The translations under genes were made by a program, and so were the position numbers. Shown here piece by piece: positions 36,844 through 43,937 of a DNA stretch of 64,000 nt (its first letter is position 1; every line of letters begins with the position of its first letter). Origin of the DNA: ZC4RG30 sp046047615 (GTDB lineage Bacteria > Pseudomonadota > Gammaproteobacteria > Steroidobacterales > Steroidobacteraceae); NCBI GenBank assembly GCA_046047615.1, contig JBJOHO010000021.1, positions 1-64,000 of the forward strand, given 5' to 3'. The notes beneath the pieces were generated by a model that was given only the letters and a program-made list of their open reading frames with translations, made no database searches and had not been told where the DNA came from.

Positions 36844-37362
36844 TCAGCCCAGCAGGAAGGGGTTGAGCTGCCAGCAGGCCGCGTTCAGGGCGGTCGCGAA
36901 GCCGACCCACAGCAGGTACGGCAGCATCAGCAGGCCGGCGGTACGGTCGATCTGCCAGAACTGCCCGGTGGTCAGCACCACGGCGAGCCACAGCAGGCTC
37001 ACGTCAACCAGCGCCGGCAGGCCGAGCTGCCAGGCGAAGAACAGCCAGGACCACAGCGCATTCAGCAGCAGCTGCACGGCGTACAGCGCGAAAGCCAGGG
37101 GGGCGCCGCGCAGGTCGCCCGCGCGCCGCCACACCAGCCAGGCGGCAATGGCCATCAGTGTGTAGAGGGCGGTCCATACCGGGCCGAACACCGACGCCGG
37201 AGGCGCCCAGGAGGGCTTCTGCAGGGCGTGGTAGAACGCCGCGGCATCGAGGGTCGCCAGCGCGCCGACCACGGCAACCCCTGCCACCAGCAGCAGCGAC
37301 AATGCGGCGGCACCCCACTGGCCCCGTGGCGGCGTGGTGCGGATGGTGATTCCCAGTGACAT
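36844..37362 (-). CDS. tspO: TspO/MBR family tryptophan-rich sensory protein
   Basis: Five-helix membrane protein of the translocator-protein family, which binds porphyrins and affects tetrapyrrole traffic. The 172-residue product has KPSWAPPASVFGPVWTALYTLMAIAAWLVW, the helix-II/III signature, and LLLNALWSWLFFAWQ with AAC WQLN at the end. Trp residues are abundant in the helices. Its stop lies one base before the hydrolase start, and hemH follows, so co-expression with haem synthesis is plausible. It begins immediately after the thiolase stop. Confidence 0.92.
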   Translation of the reverse strand: MSLGITIRTTPPRGQWGAAALSLLLVAGVAVVGALATLDAAAFYHALQKPSWAPPASVFGPVWTALYTLMAIAAWLVWRRAGDLRGAPLAFALYAVQLLLNALWSWLFFAWQLGLPALVDVSLLWLAVVLTTGQFWQIDRTAGLLMLPYLLWVGFATALNAACWQLNPFLLG

Positions 37363-38673
37363 TCAGCGGGCTTCCGCCGCTTCCACGATCGCGGTCACGC
37401 CCATCCCGCCCGCCGTGCAGACCGAGACCAGCGCCCGCTGCGAGCCCGGCACGGCACCCAGCAGTTTGGCGGTTGCCGGCAGGATGCGCGCGCCAGTGGC
37501 TGCGAAGGGGTGGCCCAGCGCGAGGCTGCTGCCGTTCACGTTCAGGCGCTCGCGTTCGATGCTGCCGAGAGGCAGCTCGCGCCCCAGCTGCTCGCGACAG
37601 TAGCGTGCCGACTCCAGGGCTTTCAGCGTGCACAGCACCTGCGCGGCGAAGGCTTCGTGGAACTCGTAGAAATCGAAGTCCTGGAGCTGCAGGCCGGCGT
37701 CGCGCAGCAGCGCCGAGATGGCCTGCGTGGGCGCCATCAGCAGGCCGTCGCGCTGGAAGTCGTTGCCAGCGAAATCCACGGCCCAGCTCTTGCCCGCGGA
37801 CAGCCAGCCGAGGATCGGCAGGCCGCGCTGGCGGGCCCAGGCCTCGCTGGCGAGAAGCACGGCCGCAGCGCCGTCGGTGAGCGGCGTGCTGTTCCCGGCT
37901 GTCAACGTGGCACGCGGGCTGCTGTCGAAGACGGGGCGCAGCTTGGCGAGGCGTTCGGTGGTGGTGTCCGGGCGCAGCGTGTTGTCGCGCTGCAGTCCCT
38001 CGAAGGGCACCACCAGGTCATCATGGAAGCCCTCGTCCCAGGCGCGCGCCGCCCGCTGGTGGCTCTGCGCCGCCAGCTCGTCCTGTTCCGCGCGGCCGAT
38101 CTGCCACTCCTGCGCCATGAGTTCGCAGCTCTGGCCCATCGACAGGCCGGTGCGCGGTTCGACCACGCCCGGCAGCACCGGCGCGAAATGCCGTGGCCGG
38201 AGCGACAGCCAGGGCCGCAGACGCTGCCACAGGCTGCGGCCCCGGTAGCTGGCCAGCAGCAGTTCGCGGTACTCCGAGGAAAACACCACCGGTGCGTCGC
38301 TGATGCTGTCGACACCGCAGGCGATGCCGGCGTCGATCTGCCCCAGCGCGATCTTGTTCGCCACCAGCAGTGCCGCCTCGAGGCCCGTGCCACAGGCACG
38401 CTGCAGGTCGAGGCCGGGCGTCTGCGGGTGCAGGCCCGAGGACAGTACGCACTCGCGCACCAGGTTGAAGTCCTTGGAGTGCTTGATGACGGCGCCGCCG
38501 ATCACATCGCCCAGACGCACGTCGGCCAGCCCATGGCGGGCCACCAGCCCTTGCAGGGCTGCCGTGAGCATGGCCTGGTTGCTGCTGCGGGCGTAGGCAC
38601 CATGGGAGCGAGCGAAGGGGATGCGCGTGCCGCCGACGATGGCAACGCGCCTGACTGAGTGGCCGACCAGCAT
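37363..38673 (-). CDS. Acetyl-CoA C-acyltransferase (FadI-like thiolase)
   Basis: Thiolase of fatty-acid beta-oxidation type, 436 residues, the same length as E. coli FadI. Active-site residues are the nucleophilic Cys in LQRACGTGLEAAL (C94), the His in NGSSLALGHPFAATGAR and the second Cys in VSVCTAGGMGV; TPLTDGAAAVLL and EFHEAFAAQVL are further family blocks. The ATG at 38673 has GGGAGG nine bases upstream. No fadJ-type gene accompanies it, so it could serve another acyl-CoA route. First gene of the run ending in hemH and divergent from gshA by 55 bases. Confidence 0.92.
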   Translation of the reverse strand: MLVGHSVRRVAIVGGTRIPFARSHGAYARSSNQAMLTAALQGLVARHGLADVRLGDVIGGAVIKHSKDFNLVRECVLSSGLHPQTPGLDLQRACGTGLEAALLVANKIALGQIDAGIACGVDSISDAPVVFSSEYRELLLASYRGRSLWQRLRPWLSLRPRHFAPVLPGVVEPRTGLSMGQSCELMAQEWQIGRAEQDELAAQSHQRAARAWDEGFHDDLVVPFEGLQRDNTLRPDTTTERLAKLRPVFDSSPRATLTAGNSTPLTDGAAAVLLASEAWARQRGLPILGWLSAGKSWAVDFAGNDFQRDGLLMAPTQAISALLRDAGLQLQDFDFYEFHEAFAAQVLCTLKALESARYCREQLGRELPLGSIERERLNVNGSSLALGHPFAATGARILPATAKLLGAVPGSQRALVSVCTAGGMGVTAIVEAAEAR

Positions 38674-38728
38674 GACTACGCCTCCCGGATGAGCCTGGGG
38701 CAAGTCTGCCATAGTAGACTCCGGGCCA

Positions 38729-40312
38729 ATGGCCAACTACACGGACCGGCATTTCGAGCGGCGCCTGTCGGCGCTCGTCAACGCGCGCGAACCGCGGGTG
38801 CTTCTCGACGGCCTCAAGGGCGTCGAGAAAGAAAGCCTGCGCGTGCGCCCGGATGGCCGCGTGGCCGGCACCGACCACCCGTACGAGCTCGGTTCCGCCC
38901 TCACCAGCGCCCACATCACCACCGATTTTTCCGAGGCGCTGCTGGAACTGGTCACGCCGACCTTCCGCACCAGCTGGGAGCTGCTGGCCTACCTGCGCGA
39001 CCTGCACCAGTTCGTCTACCGCAACATCGGCGACGAGCTGCTGTGGGCAACCTCCATGCCGGGCCGCGTAGCCTCTCCGGACGACATCCCCGTGGCGCGC
39101 TACGGCGCGTCCAACGTCGGCCGCATGAAGACCGCCTACCGCGAGGGCCTGCGCCACCGCTACGGCAGCCTGATGCAGGCCATCTCCGGCGTGCACTTCA
39201 ACTACTCGTTTCCGGCGCTGTTCTGGGACGTCTACGCCCAGGTCCGCGAGGCCGGCAAGGCCGACGCCGCGTTCACGTCAACGGCTTATTTCGAACTGCT
39301 GCGCAGCTACCGCCGGCATGGCTGGATCGTCCTCTACCTGTTTGGCGTCTCGCCGGTGGTCGACCGCAGTTTCCTGCCGGAGGGCCAGCACGACCTGCCA
39401 TGGCTCGACGCTGAAACCGCCTTCGAACCCTACGCCACCTCGCTGCGGATGAGCGACATCGGCTACCGCAACCGCAACCAGGCCGATGTCCAGATCCCGA
39501 TCAACAGCCTGCAGGAGTATGTCGCCGGGTTGCGCGCGGCCACCGCCACGCCGTTCCCGGCCTATGAGCGCCTGGGTGTCTGCGTCGACGGCCACTGGCG
39601 GCAACTCAACGCCAACCTGCTGCAGATCGAGAACGAGTACTACAGCTTCATCCGCCCCAAGCGCGTCACCCGTTCGGGCGAGCGGCCGAGCGCCGCACTG
39701 CAGCGTGCCGGCGTGGAATATGTCGAAGTCCGGGCGCTGGACGTGAGCGCCTATGATCCGGTCGGCGTGAACCAGAACAAGCTGCGTTTCCTGGAGGCCT
39801 TCCTGGCCTGGTGCGTGCTGCGCGACAGCCCGCCGATGGATGACCGTGAGATGCGCGAGTCCGATGACAACCACCTGCGCGTTGCGCGGCGCGGCCGCGA
39901 GCCCGGCCTGTCGTTGCTGCACCAGGGCAGGCCCAGGGTTTTGCAGGCCTGGGCCCGGGAAATCCTCGATGGCATGACCGGGATCTGCGAACTGCTCGAC
40001 CACGGCGATCCGGCCCGGCCCTACACGCAGGCGCTGCAGGCGCAGCGCGACAAGGTCGAGGACGTTGCCGCCACCCCTTCCGCCCGCCTGCTGGCCGAGC
40101 TGCGGCGCAGCGGCGAGAGCTTTGCCGACCTTGCGCTGCGCATGTCGGCCGCACACCGCGCCTATTTCCTCGACCTGCATCCGCCCGATGCGGCCCGGCT
40201 GGCGCAGTTCCGCCGGGAAGCCGACGAATCGCTGGCCGAACAGCGTGGCCTCGAATCCACCCAGCGGGAATTTTTCGAGGTCTACCTCGACCGCTATTTC
40301 TCGGCGCGGTGA
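38729..40312 (+). CDS. gshA: Glutamate-cysteine ligase
   Basis: First step of glutathione synthesis, forming gamma-glutamylcysteine with ATP. The 527-residue protein is of the gammaproteobacterial GshA type: LKGVEKESLRV near the N-terminus, TTDFSEALLELVTP, AISGVHFNYSFP and the FIRPKRVTR block; length matches the roughly 518-residue E. coli enzyme. gshB is not in the window, but gor is at 2036, so two glutathione genes occur here far apart. The ATG at 38729 lies 55 bases from the divergent thiolase start. Confidence 0.95.
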   Translation: MANYTDRHFERRLSALVNAREPRVLLDGLKGVEKESLRVRPDGRVAGTDHPYELGSALTSAHITTDFSEALLELVTPTFRTSWELLAYLRDLHQFVYRNIGDELLWATSMPGRVASPDDIPVARYGASNVGRMKTAYREGLRHRYGSLMQAISGVHFNYSFPALFWDVYAQVREAGKADAAFTSTAYFELLRSYRRHGWIVLYLFGVSPVVDRSFLPEGQHDLPWLDAETAFEPYATSLRMSDIGYRNRNQADVQIPINSLQEYVAGLRAATATPFPAYERLGVCVDGHWRQLNANLLQIENEYYSFIRPKRVTRSGERPSAALQRAGVEYVEVRALDVSAYDPVGVNQNKLRFLEAFLAWCVLRDSPPMDDREMRESDDNHLRVARRGREPGLSLLHQGRPRVLQAWAREILDGMTGICELLDHGDPARPYTQALQAQRDKVEDVAATPSARLLAELRRSGESFADLALRMSAAHRAYFLDLHPPDAARLAQFRREADESLAEQRGLESTQREFFEVYLDRYFSAR

Positions 40313-40322
40313 GGCCCTGGCT

Positions 40323-40368
40323 GCACCATGTCCGGGCAGGCCGCTGCCACCGCGCTCCGCGATGGTGC
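40323..40368. promoter_or_regulatory. Inverted GCACCAT / ATGGTGC half-sites upstream of glnB
   Basis: GCACCAT (40323-40329) and its complement ATGGTGC (40362-40368) lie 65-110 bases upstream of the sigma-54 -24 element, the usual distance for NtrC-type enhancers. Each matches an NtrC half-site, but the two are 32 bases apart rather than paired as one dyad, so single-site binding or a long-range stem is possible. Confidence 0.35.
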
Positions 40369-40430
40369 GGCGGATCGTCATGCTGCTGCGGCTGATGCTG
40401 CGCCAGCAGGGGTTTGCGGCTAGGATGCCG

Positions 40431-40448
40431 CTGGCACGGAAGGTGCAA
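40431..40448 (+). promoter_or_regulatory. Sigma-54 promoter of glnB
   Basis: CTGGCACGGAAGGTGCAA matches the -24/-12 consensus YTGGCACGRNNNTTGCW with one mismatch (GTGC for TTGC). The invariant GG (40433-40434) and GC (40445-40446) are separated by exactly ten bases. It lies 63 bases before the glnB start, on the same strand. The transcript would begin about 12 bases downstream of the GC, near 40458. Confidence 0.85.
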
Positions 40449-40510
40449 CAGGCTTCGTGGTCCTCAACCGCTCTGAAGCCGACACCGAACAACGGAGGCG
40501 GGAGTCTCGA

Positions 40511-40849
40511 ATGAAACTGGTTACCGCAATCATCAAGCCCTTCAAGCTCGACGACGTTCGTGCCGCGTTGTCGGAAATCGGCGTATCCGGCATGACTGTC
40601 ACCGAGGTCAAGGGTTTCGGCCGCCAACGCGGCCACACGGAACTCTACCGCGGCGCCGAGTACGTGGTGGATTTCGTCCCCAAGACGCGCATCGAGGTCG
40701 CGGTGCGCAGCGACCTGCTCGAACAGGTCGTGGAGGCCATCGTCAAGGCCGCCAAGACCGGCAAGGTGGGCGACGGCAAGATCTTCATCACCGACATTGA
40801 CCGGGTCATCCGGATCCGCACCGGAGAGACCGACAACTCCGCACTCTAA
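40511..40849 (+). CDS. glnB: Nitrogen regulatory PII protein
   Basis: Trimeric PII signal protein sensing 2-oxoglutarate, ATP/ADP and, through uridylylation, glutamine. The 112-residue product has the T-loop GRQRGHTELYRGAEYVVDF with the uridylylated Tyr51 and the C-terminal signature TGKVGDGKIFI. The ATG at 40511 has GGAGGCGGGAG upstream. It is expressed from a clear sigma-54 promoter at 40431-40448. GlnB and GlnK cannot be told apart with certainty; nitrogen-regulated expression and absence of another PII gene in the window leave open that it regulates AmtB. Confidence 0.96.
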   Translation: MKLVTAIIKPFKLDDVRAALSEIGVSGMTVTEVKGFGRQRGHTELYRGAEYVVDFVPKTRIEVAVRSDLLEQVVEAIVKAAKTGKVGDGKIFITDIDRVIRIRTGETDNSAL

Positions 40850-40864
40850 GAAGCCGCCGCCAAC

Positions 40865-40892
40865 AAACCGGGCAGCCGATGCTGCCCGGTTT
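40865..40892. terminator. Bidirectional hairpin between glnB and ilvN
   Basis: Perfect 12-bp stem, AAACCGGGCAGC (40865-40876) and GCTGCCCGGTTT (40881-40892), with a CGAT loop, lies 15 bases after the glnB stop and 17 bases after the convergent ilvN stop. U-rich tails are short in both directions (GGTTTGC and GGTTTGTTGG), so termination may be partial, but position and stem strength fit a shared terminator. Confidence 0.8.
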
Positions 40893-40909
40893 GCACCGGT
40901 CCGGCAGGG

Positions 40910-41434
40910 TCAGAGATCCGGCCGCAAGCCCTGGGAGCCGCGCGACAGCGCCAGCGCGCCGCCGCGCACCACCTCGGCCAGGCGTGCCTTGCGTGCCATC
41001 TGGCCCACGAAGGCGGTGACCTCCGCCTCGCTTCCCGTCAGTTCGACGATCACCCTGTTGCCGACGGCGTCCAGCCAACGGCCGCCGGCGGCCAGCACTG
41101 CGCCGCGCAGCGCCTCCTGGGCTGCAGGAGCCGCCTCCAGCTTCACCAGCACCAGTTCCCGCTCCAGATGCTCGTCGCCGGTCATGTCGTCGACGCTGAC
41201 CACGTCGATGAGCTTGTGCAGTTGCGCGACGATCTGCTGGATCACGCCTTCCGAGCCCGTGGTGACCAGGGTCAGGCGCGACAGCGTGGGGTCTTCGGTC
41301 GGTGCGACCGACAGCGACTCGATGTTGTAGCCGCGGTTGGAAAACAGGCCAGCCACCCGGTTCAGGGCGCCGGATTCGTTCTGCAGGAGGATGCCGATGA
41401 TGTGCCGCATGGTCGCGCAAGGATAAAGGATCAT
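40910..41434 (-). CDS. ilvN: Acetolactate synthase small (regulatory) subunit
   Basis: ACT-domain subunit that gives acetohydroxyacid synthase its valine feedback control. The 174-residue product contains HIIGILLQNESGALNRVAGLF, NRGYNIESLSVAPTEDPTLSRLTLV (ACT domain) and a C-terminal regulatory domain ending VVRGGALALSRG. The ATG at 41434 has AGGAG five bases upstream; ATG at 41410 (MRHIIG) is the position used by many homologues but lacks a visible Shine-Dalgarno. Unusually it is transcribed away from ilvB instead of following it, across a 63-base region with a perfect palindrome. Confidence 0.94.
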   Translation of the reverse strand: MILYPCATMRHIIGILLQNESGALNRVAGLFSNRGYNIESLSVAPTEDPTLSRLTLVTTGSEGVIQQIVAQLHKLIDVVSVDDMTGDEHLERELVLVKLEAAPAAQEALRGAVLAAGGRWLDAVGNRVIVELTGSEAEVTAFVGQMARKARLAEVVRGGALALSRGSQGLRPDL

Positions 41435-41466
41435 CCGCACTCCTGCGCTGCCGGCCATCTTTGGCT

Positions 41467-41482
41467 GCAGCCCCGGGGCTGC
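41467..41482. promoter_or_regulatory. Perfect 16-bp palindrome in the ilvN-ilvB divergent region
   Basis: GCAGCCCC followed directly by its complement GGGGCTGC, without spacer, in the 63-base gap between the divergent ilvN (41434) and ilvB (41498) starts. It is the only marked symmetric element there, 15 bases before the ilvB start. It could be an operator for a shared regulator; a GC-rich RNA stem in the ilvB leader is the alternative. Confidence 0.5.
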
Positions 41483-41497
41483 TACCCTTCGGTGACC

Positions 41498-43351
41498 ATG
41501 AACCAGACAGACCAGAGCCCGCGCCCGGCCGGCGAACACCCGCTGGCGGGCCGCCAGATGACCGGTGCCCAGATGGTGGTGCAAGTCATCGCCGACGAAG
41601 GCGTGACCGCAATCTTCGGCTACAGCGGTGGCGCCATCCTGCCCACCTACGACGCCGTCTTCCTCCACAACGAATCCCGCCAGCGCGCGGGGCAGCCGTT
41701 GCTGCCGCTCATCGTGCCCGCAAACGAGCAGGGTGCCGGTTTCATGGCTGCGGGCTACTCCCGCTCCACCGGCCGCGTGGGCGTGGCCTTGGTCACGTCG
41801 GGCCCTGGCGCCACCAACATGGTCACGCCGGTGCGCGACTGCATGGCCGATTCCATCCCCATGGTCGTCATCTGTGGCCAGGTGCCGCGCGCCGCCATCG
41901 GCAGTGACGCGTTCCAGGAAGCGCCTGTCGCGGCGATCATGGGTTCCGTGGCCAAGCACGTGTTCCTGGTCACCGACCCGACGCGGCTCGAAGCCACCGT
42001 CCGCACGGCCTTCGAGCTGGCCCGCAAGGGCCGCCCCGGGCCGGTCGTCATCGACATTCCCAAGGACGTGCAGAACTGGGTTGGCGCCTTCCGGGGCGAA
42101 GGCCTGCTGCCATTGGGCGTTTACCGGCAGCGCATGACGGCCCTGCGCGGTGCGCGTATCGACGCCGCCAAGGCTGCTCCCGTGCTGCAGGCGCTGCGCG
42201 AGGCGCGGCGTCCCCTCATCTACGCCGGCGGCGGCGTGATCCATGGCGAGGCCTCGGCCGCGCTGCGCCGCTTCGCCGGGCATTTCGGCATCCCCGTGGT
42301 CACGACCCTCATGGGGATCGGTGCCGTCGACACCCGCGAGCCGCTTTCCCTGCGCATGCTGGGCATGCATGGCGCAGCCTTCGCCAACTATGCGGTCGAG
42401 GACTGCGACCTGCTGCTGGCCATCGGCGCGCGTTTCGACGACCGGGTGGCCGGCGTGCCACAGCGTTTTGCGCCGCGGGCGCGCTTCATCGCGCAGCTGG
42501 ACATCGACCCGGCCGAGATCAACAAGGTCAAGCCGGTGCAGTGGAGCCATGTCGGCGACATCGGCGAGGCGCTCGACGACTTGCGTGAATTGGGCGTCGG
42601 GGCCGGCGTGCAGCCTGATGTCTCCGCCTGGCATGCCGAGGTCGCGGCGCTCAAGCGCGATCACGCCATGGACTATGACCGTGCCGCCCAGGCCATCCAG
42701 CCCTATTACGTGCTCGAGGAGATCAACAAGATCACCCAGGGTCGCGCCATCATTGCCACCGGCGTCGGCCAGCACCAGATGTGGGCTGCCCAATACTGCG
42801 ACTTCAGGGAGCCGCGGCAGTGGCTGACCTCCGGCAGCATGGGCACCATGGGCTTCGGCCTGCCGGCGGCGATCGGGGCGCAGGTGGCGCATCCGGATGC
42901 CCTGGTGATCGACGTCGATGGCGACGCCAGCGTGCGCATGAACTTCGGCGAGCTGGAGACGGTCACCACCTATGATCTGCCGGTCAAGGTGCTGGTGCTC
43001 AACAACGTTGGCGACGGCATGGTCCGCCAGTGGCAGAAGCTGTTCTTCGACGGGCGTTTCGCCTCGTCCGACAAGTCGCTGCACAAGAAGGACTTCATCA
43101 AGGCGGCGCAGGCGGACGGCTTCGGGTACGCGCAGCGGCTCACGCGCAACGAGGATGTGCCGAGGGTCGTGGCCGAATGGCTCGGCTTCAAGGGACCCGC
43201 CTTCCTCGAGGTGATGATCGACACCGACGCCGGCGTCTACCCGATGGTGGGACCCGGCCAGAGCTACGACCAGATGATCACCGGCCCGCACATCCGTGCG
43301 CGCGACGCGGCGGCCCGGCCGCAGCCGCCGGGTGCCTCGGAGATGTTCTGA
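41498..43351 (+). CDS. ilvB: Acetolactate synthase large (catalytic) subunit
   Basis: Thiamin-diphosphate enzyme making acetolactate or acetohydroxybutyrate, first common step of branched-chain amino-acid synthesis. The 617-residue protein has the catalytic Glu region VPANEQGAGFMAAGYS, VTSGPGATNMVTPV, GSDAFQEAPV, the FAD region LLAIGARFDDRVAGV and the ThDP motif DVDGDASVRMNFGELETVTTYDLPVKVLVLNN split around GDA and NN. The ATG at 41498 is used. The stop overlaps the next start as TGATG. No leader-peptide attenuator is visible. Confidence 0.96.
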   Translation: MNQTDQSPRPAGEHPLAGRQMTGAQMVVQVIADEGVTAIFGYSGGAILPTYDAVFLHNESRQRAGQPLLPLIVPANEQGAGFMAAGYSRSTGRVGVALVTSGPGATNMVTPVRDCMADSIPMVVICGQVPRAAIGSDAFQEAPVAAIMGSVAKHVFLVTDPTRLEATVRTAFELARKGRPGPVVIDIPKDVQNWVGAFRGEGLLPLGVYRQRMTALRGARIDAAKAAPVLQALREARRPLIYAGGGVIHGEASAALRRFAGHFGIPVVTTLMGIGAVDTREPLSLRMLGMHGAAFANYAVEDCDLLLAIGARFDDRVAGVPQRFAPRARFIAQLDIDPAEINKVKPVQWSHVGDIGEALDDLRELGVGAGVQPDVSAWHAEVAALKRDHAMDYDRAAQAIQPYYVLEEINKITQGRAIIATGVGQHQMWAAQYCDFREPRQWLTSGSMGTMGFGLPAAIGAQVAHPDALVIDVDGDASVRMNFGELETVTTYDLPVKVLVLNNVGDGMVRQWQKLFFDGRFASSDKSLHKKDFIKAAQADGFGYAQRLTRNEDVPRVVAEWLGFKGPAFLEVMIDTDAGVYPMVGPGQSYDQMITGPHIRARDAAARPQPPGASEMF

Positions 43352-43869
43352 TGCCGGCCAGGCCAGCAGCCACCCGACCGGCGCCGCGCCTGCGCCGCGC
43401 CTATTTCGAGTGCCGCTGGGGCCAGTTGCATGTCCACAACGCGATCCCGGCCGGCGGTGGTTTCGATGAGGCCACCCCACTGTTGTGCCTGCACGATGCG
43501 GGGGCCACGGGTCGTGCCTTTGCCGCGCTGCTGCCTGTGCTGGGACTGGACCGATCCGTCTACGCGCCCGACCTGCCGGGTCACGGCGAATCTGACGCGC
43601 CCGCCACGGCCCCGGCGGCCGTTGACGCCGCAGCCGCAGCCGTCCTCGATTTCCTGGACGGCATGCGCCTGCGCCAGCTCGATCTGTTCGCTGCCGGCGC
43701 GCGGGGCGCGGCGGTGGCCGCCCTCCTCGCGCGGGATCGACCCCGGGCCCTCCGGCGCATCGTGCTCCTCGGGGATCCGGCCTGGCCTGCCGGTTTGCCG
43801 GTCGCCGCGCGGCTCGACGGCGGACTCGGCGCCGAGGCATCCGCGGGACTGCTGCGGCTGTTAGGTTGA
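43351..43869 (+). CDS. Degenerate, truncated alpha/beta-hydrolase coupled to ilvB
   Basis: 172-residue protein resembling the N-terminal two-thirds of an alpha/beta-hydrolase: LLCLHDAGATGRAFAALLPVL (oxyanion region), VYAPDLPGHGESDAPA and a helix followed by LDLFAAGARGAAVAALLA. At the nucleophile elbow, where GxSxG is expected, the sequence is GARGA, so the serine is missing. The cap and the His-bearing C-terminal part are absent; the protein ends after an LLGDPAWPAG strand. It is not expected to hydrolyse esters. The start overlaps the ilvB stop by one base, so it should be made together with the enzyme. Either a decaying gene or a small non-catalytic partner. Confidence 0.75.
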   Translation: MPARPAATRPAPRLRRAYFECRWGQLHVHNAIPAGGGFDEATPLLCLHDAGATGRAFAALLPVLGLDRSVYAPDLPGHGESDAPATAPAAVDAAAAAVLDFLDGMRLRQLDLFAAGARGAAVAALLARDRPRALRRIVLLGDPAWPAGLPVAARLDGGLGAEASAGLLRLLG

Positions 43870-43937
43870 GTTGCGCCCCGGTCGTCCAGCCCGCCGCGTA
43901 CACTCGGAAACTCGCCCGCCTTTTCCGGAGCGCAGGG

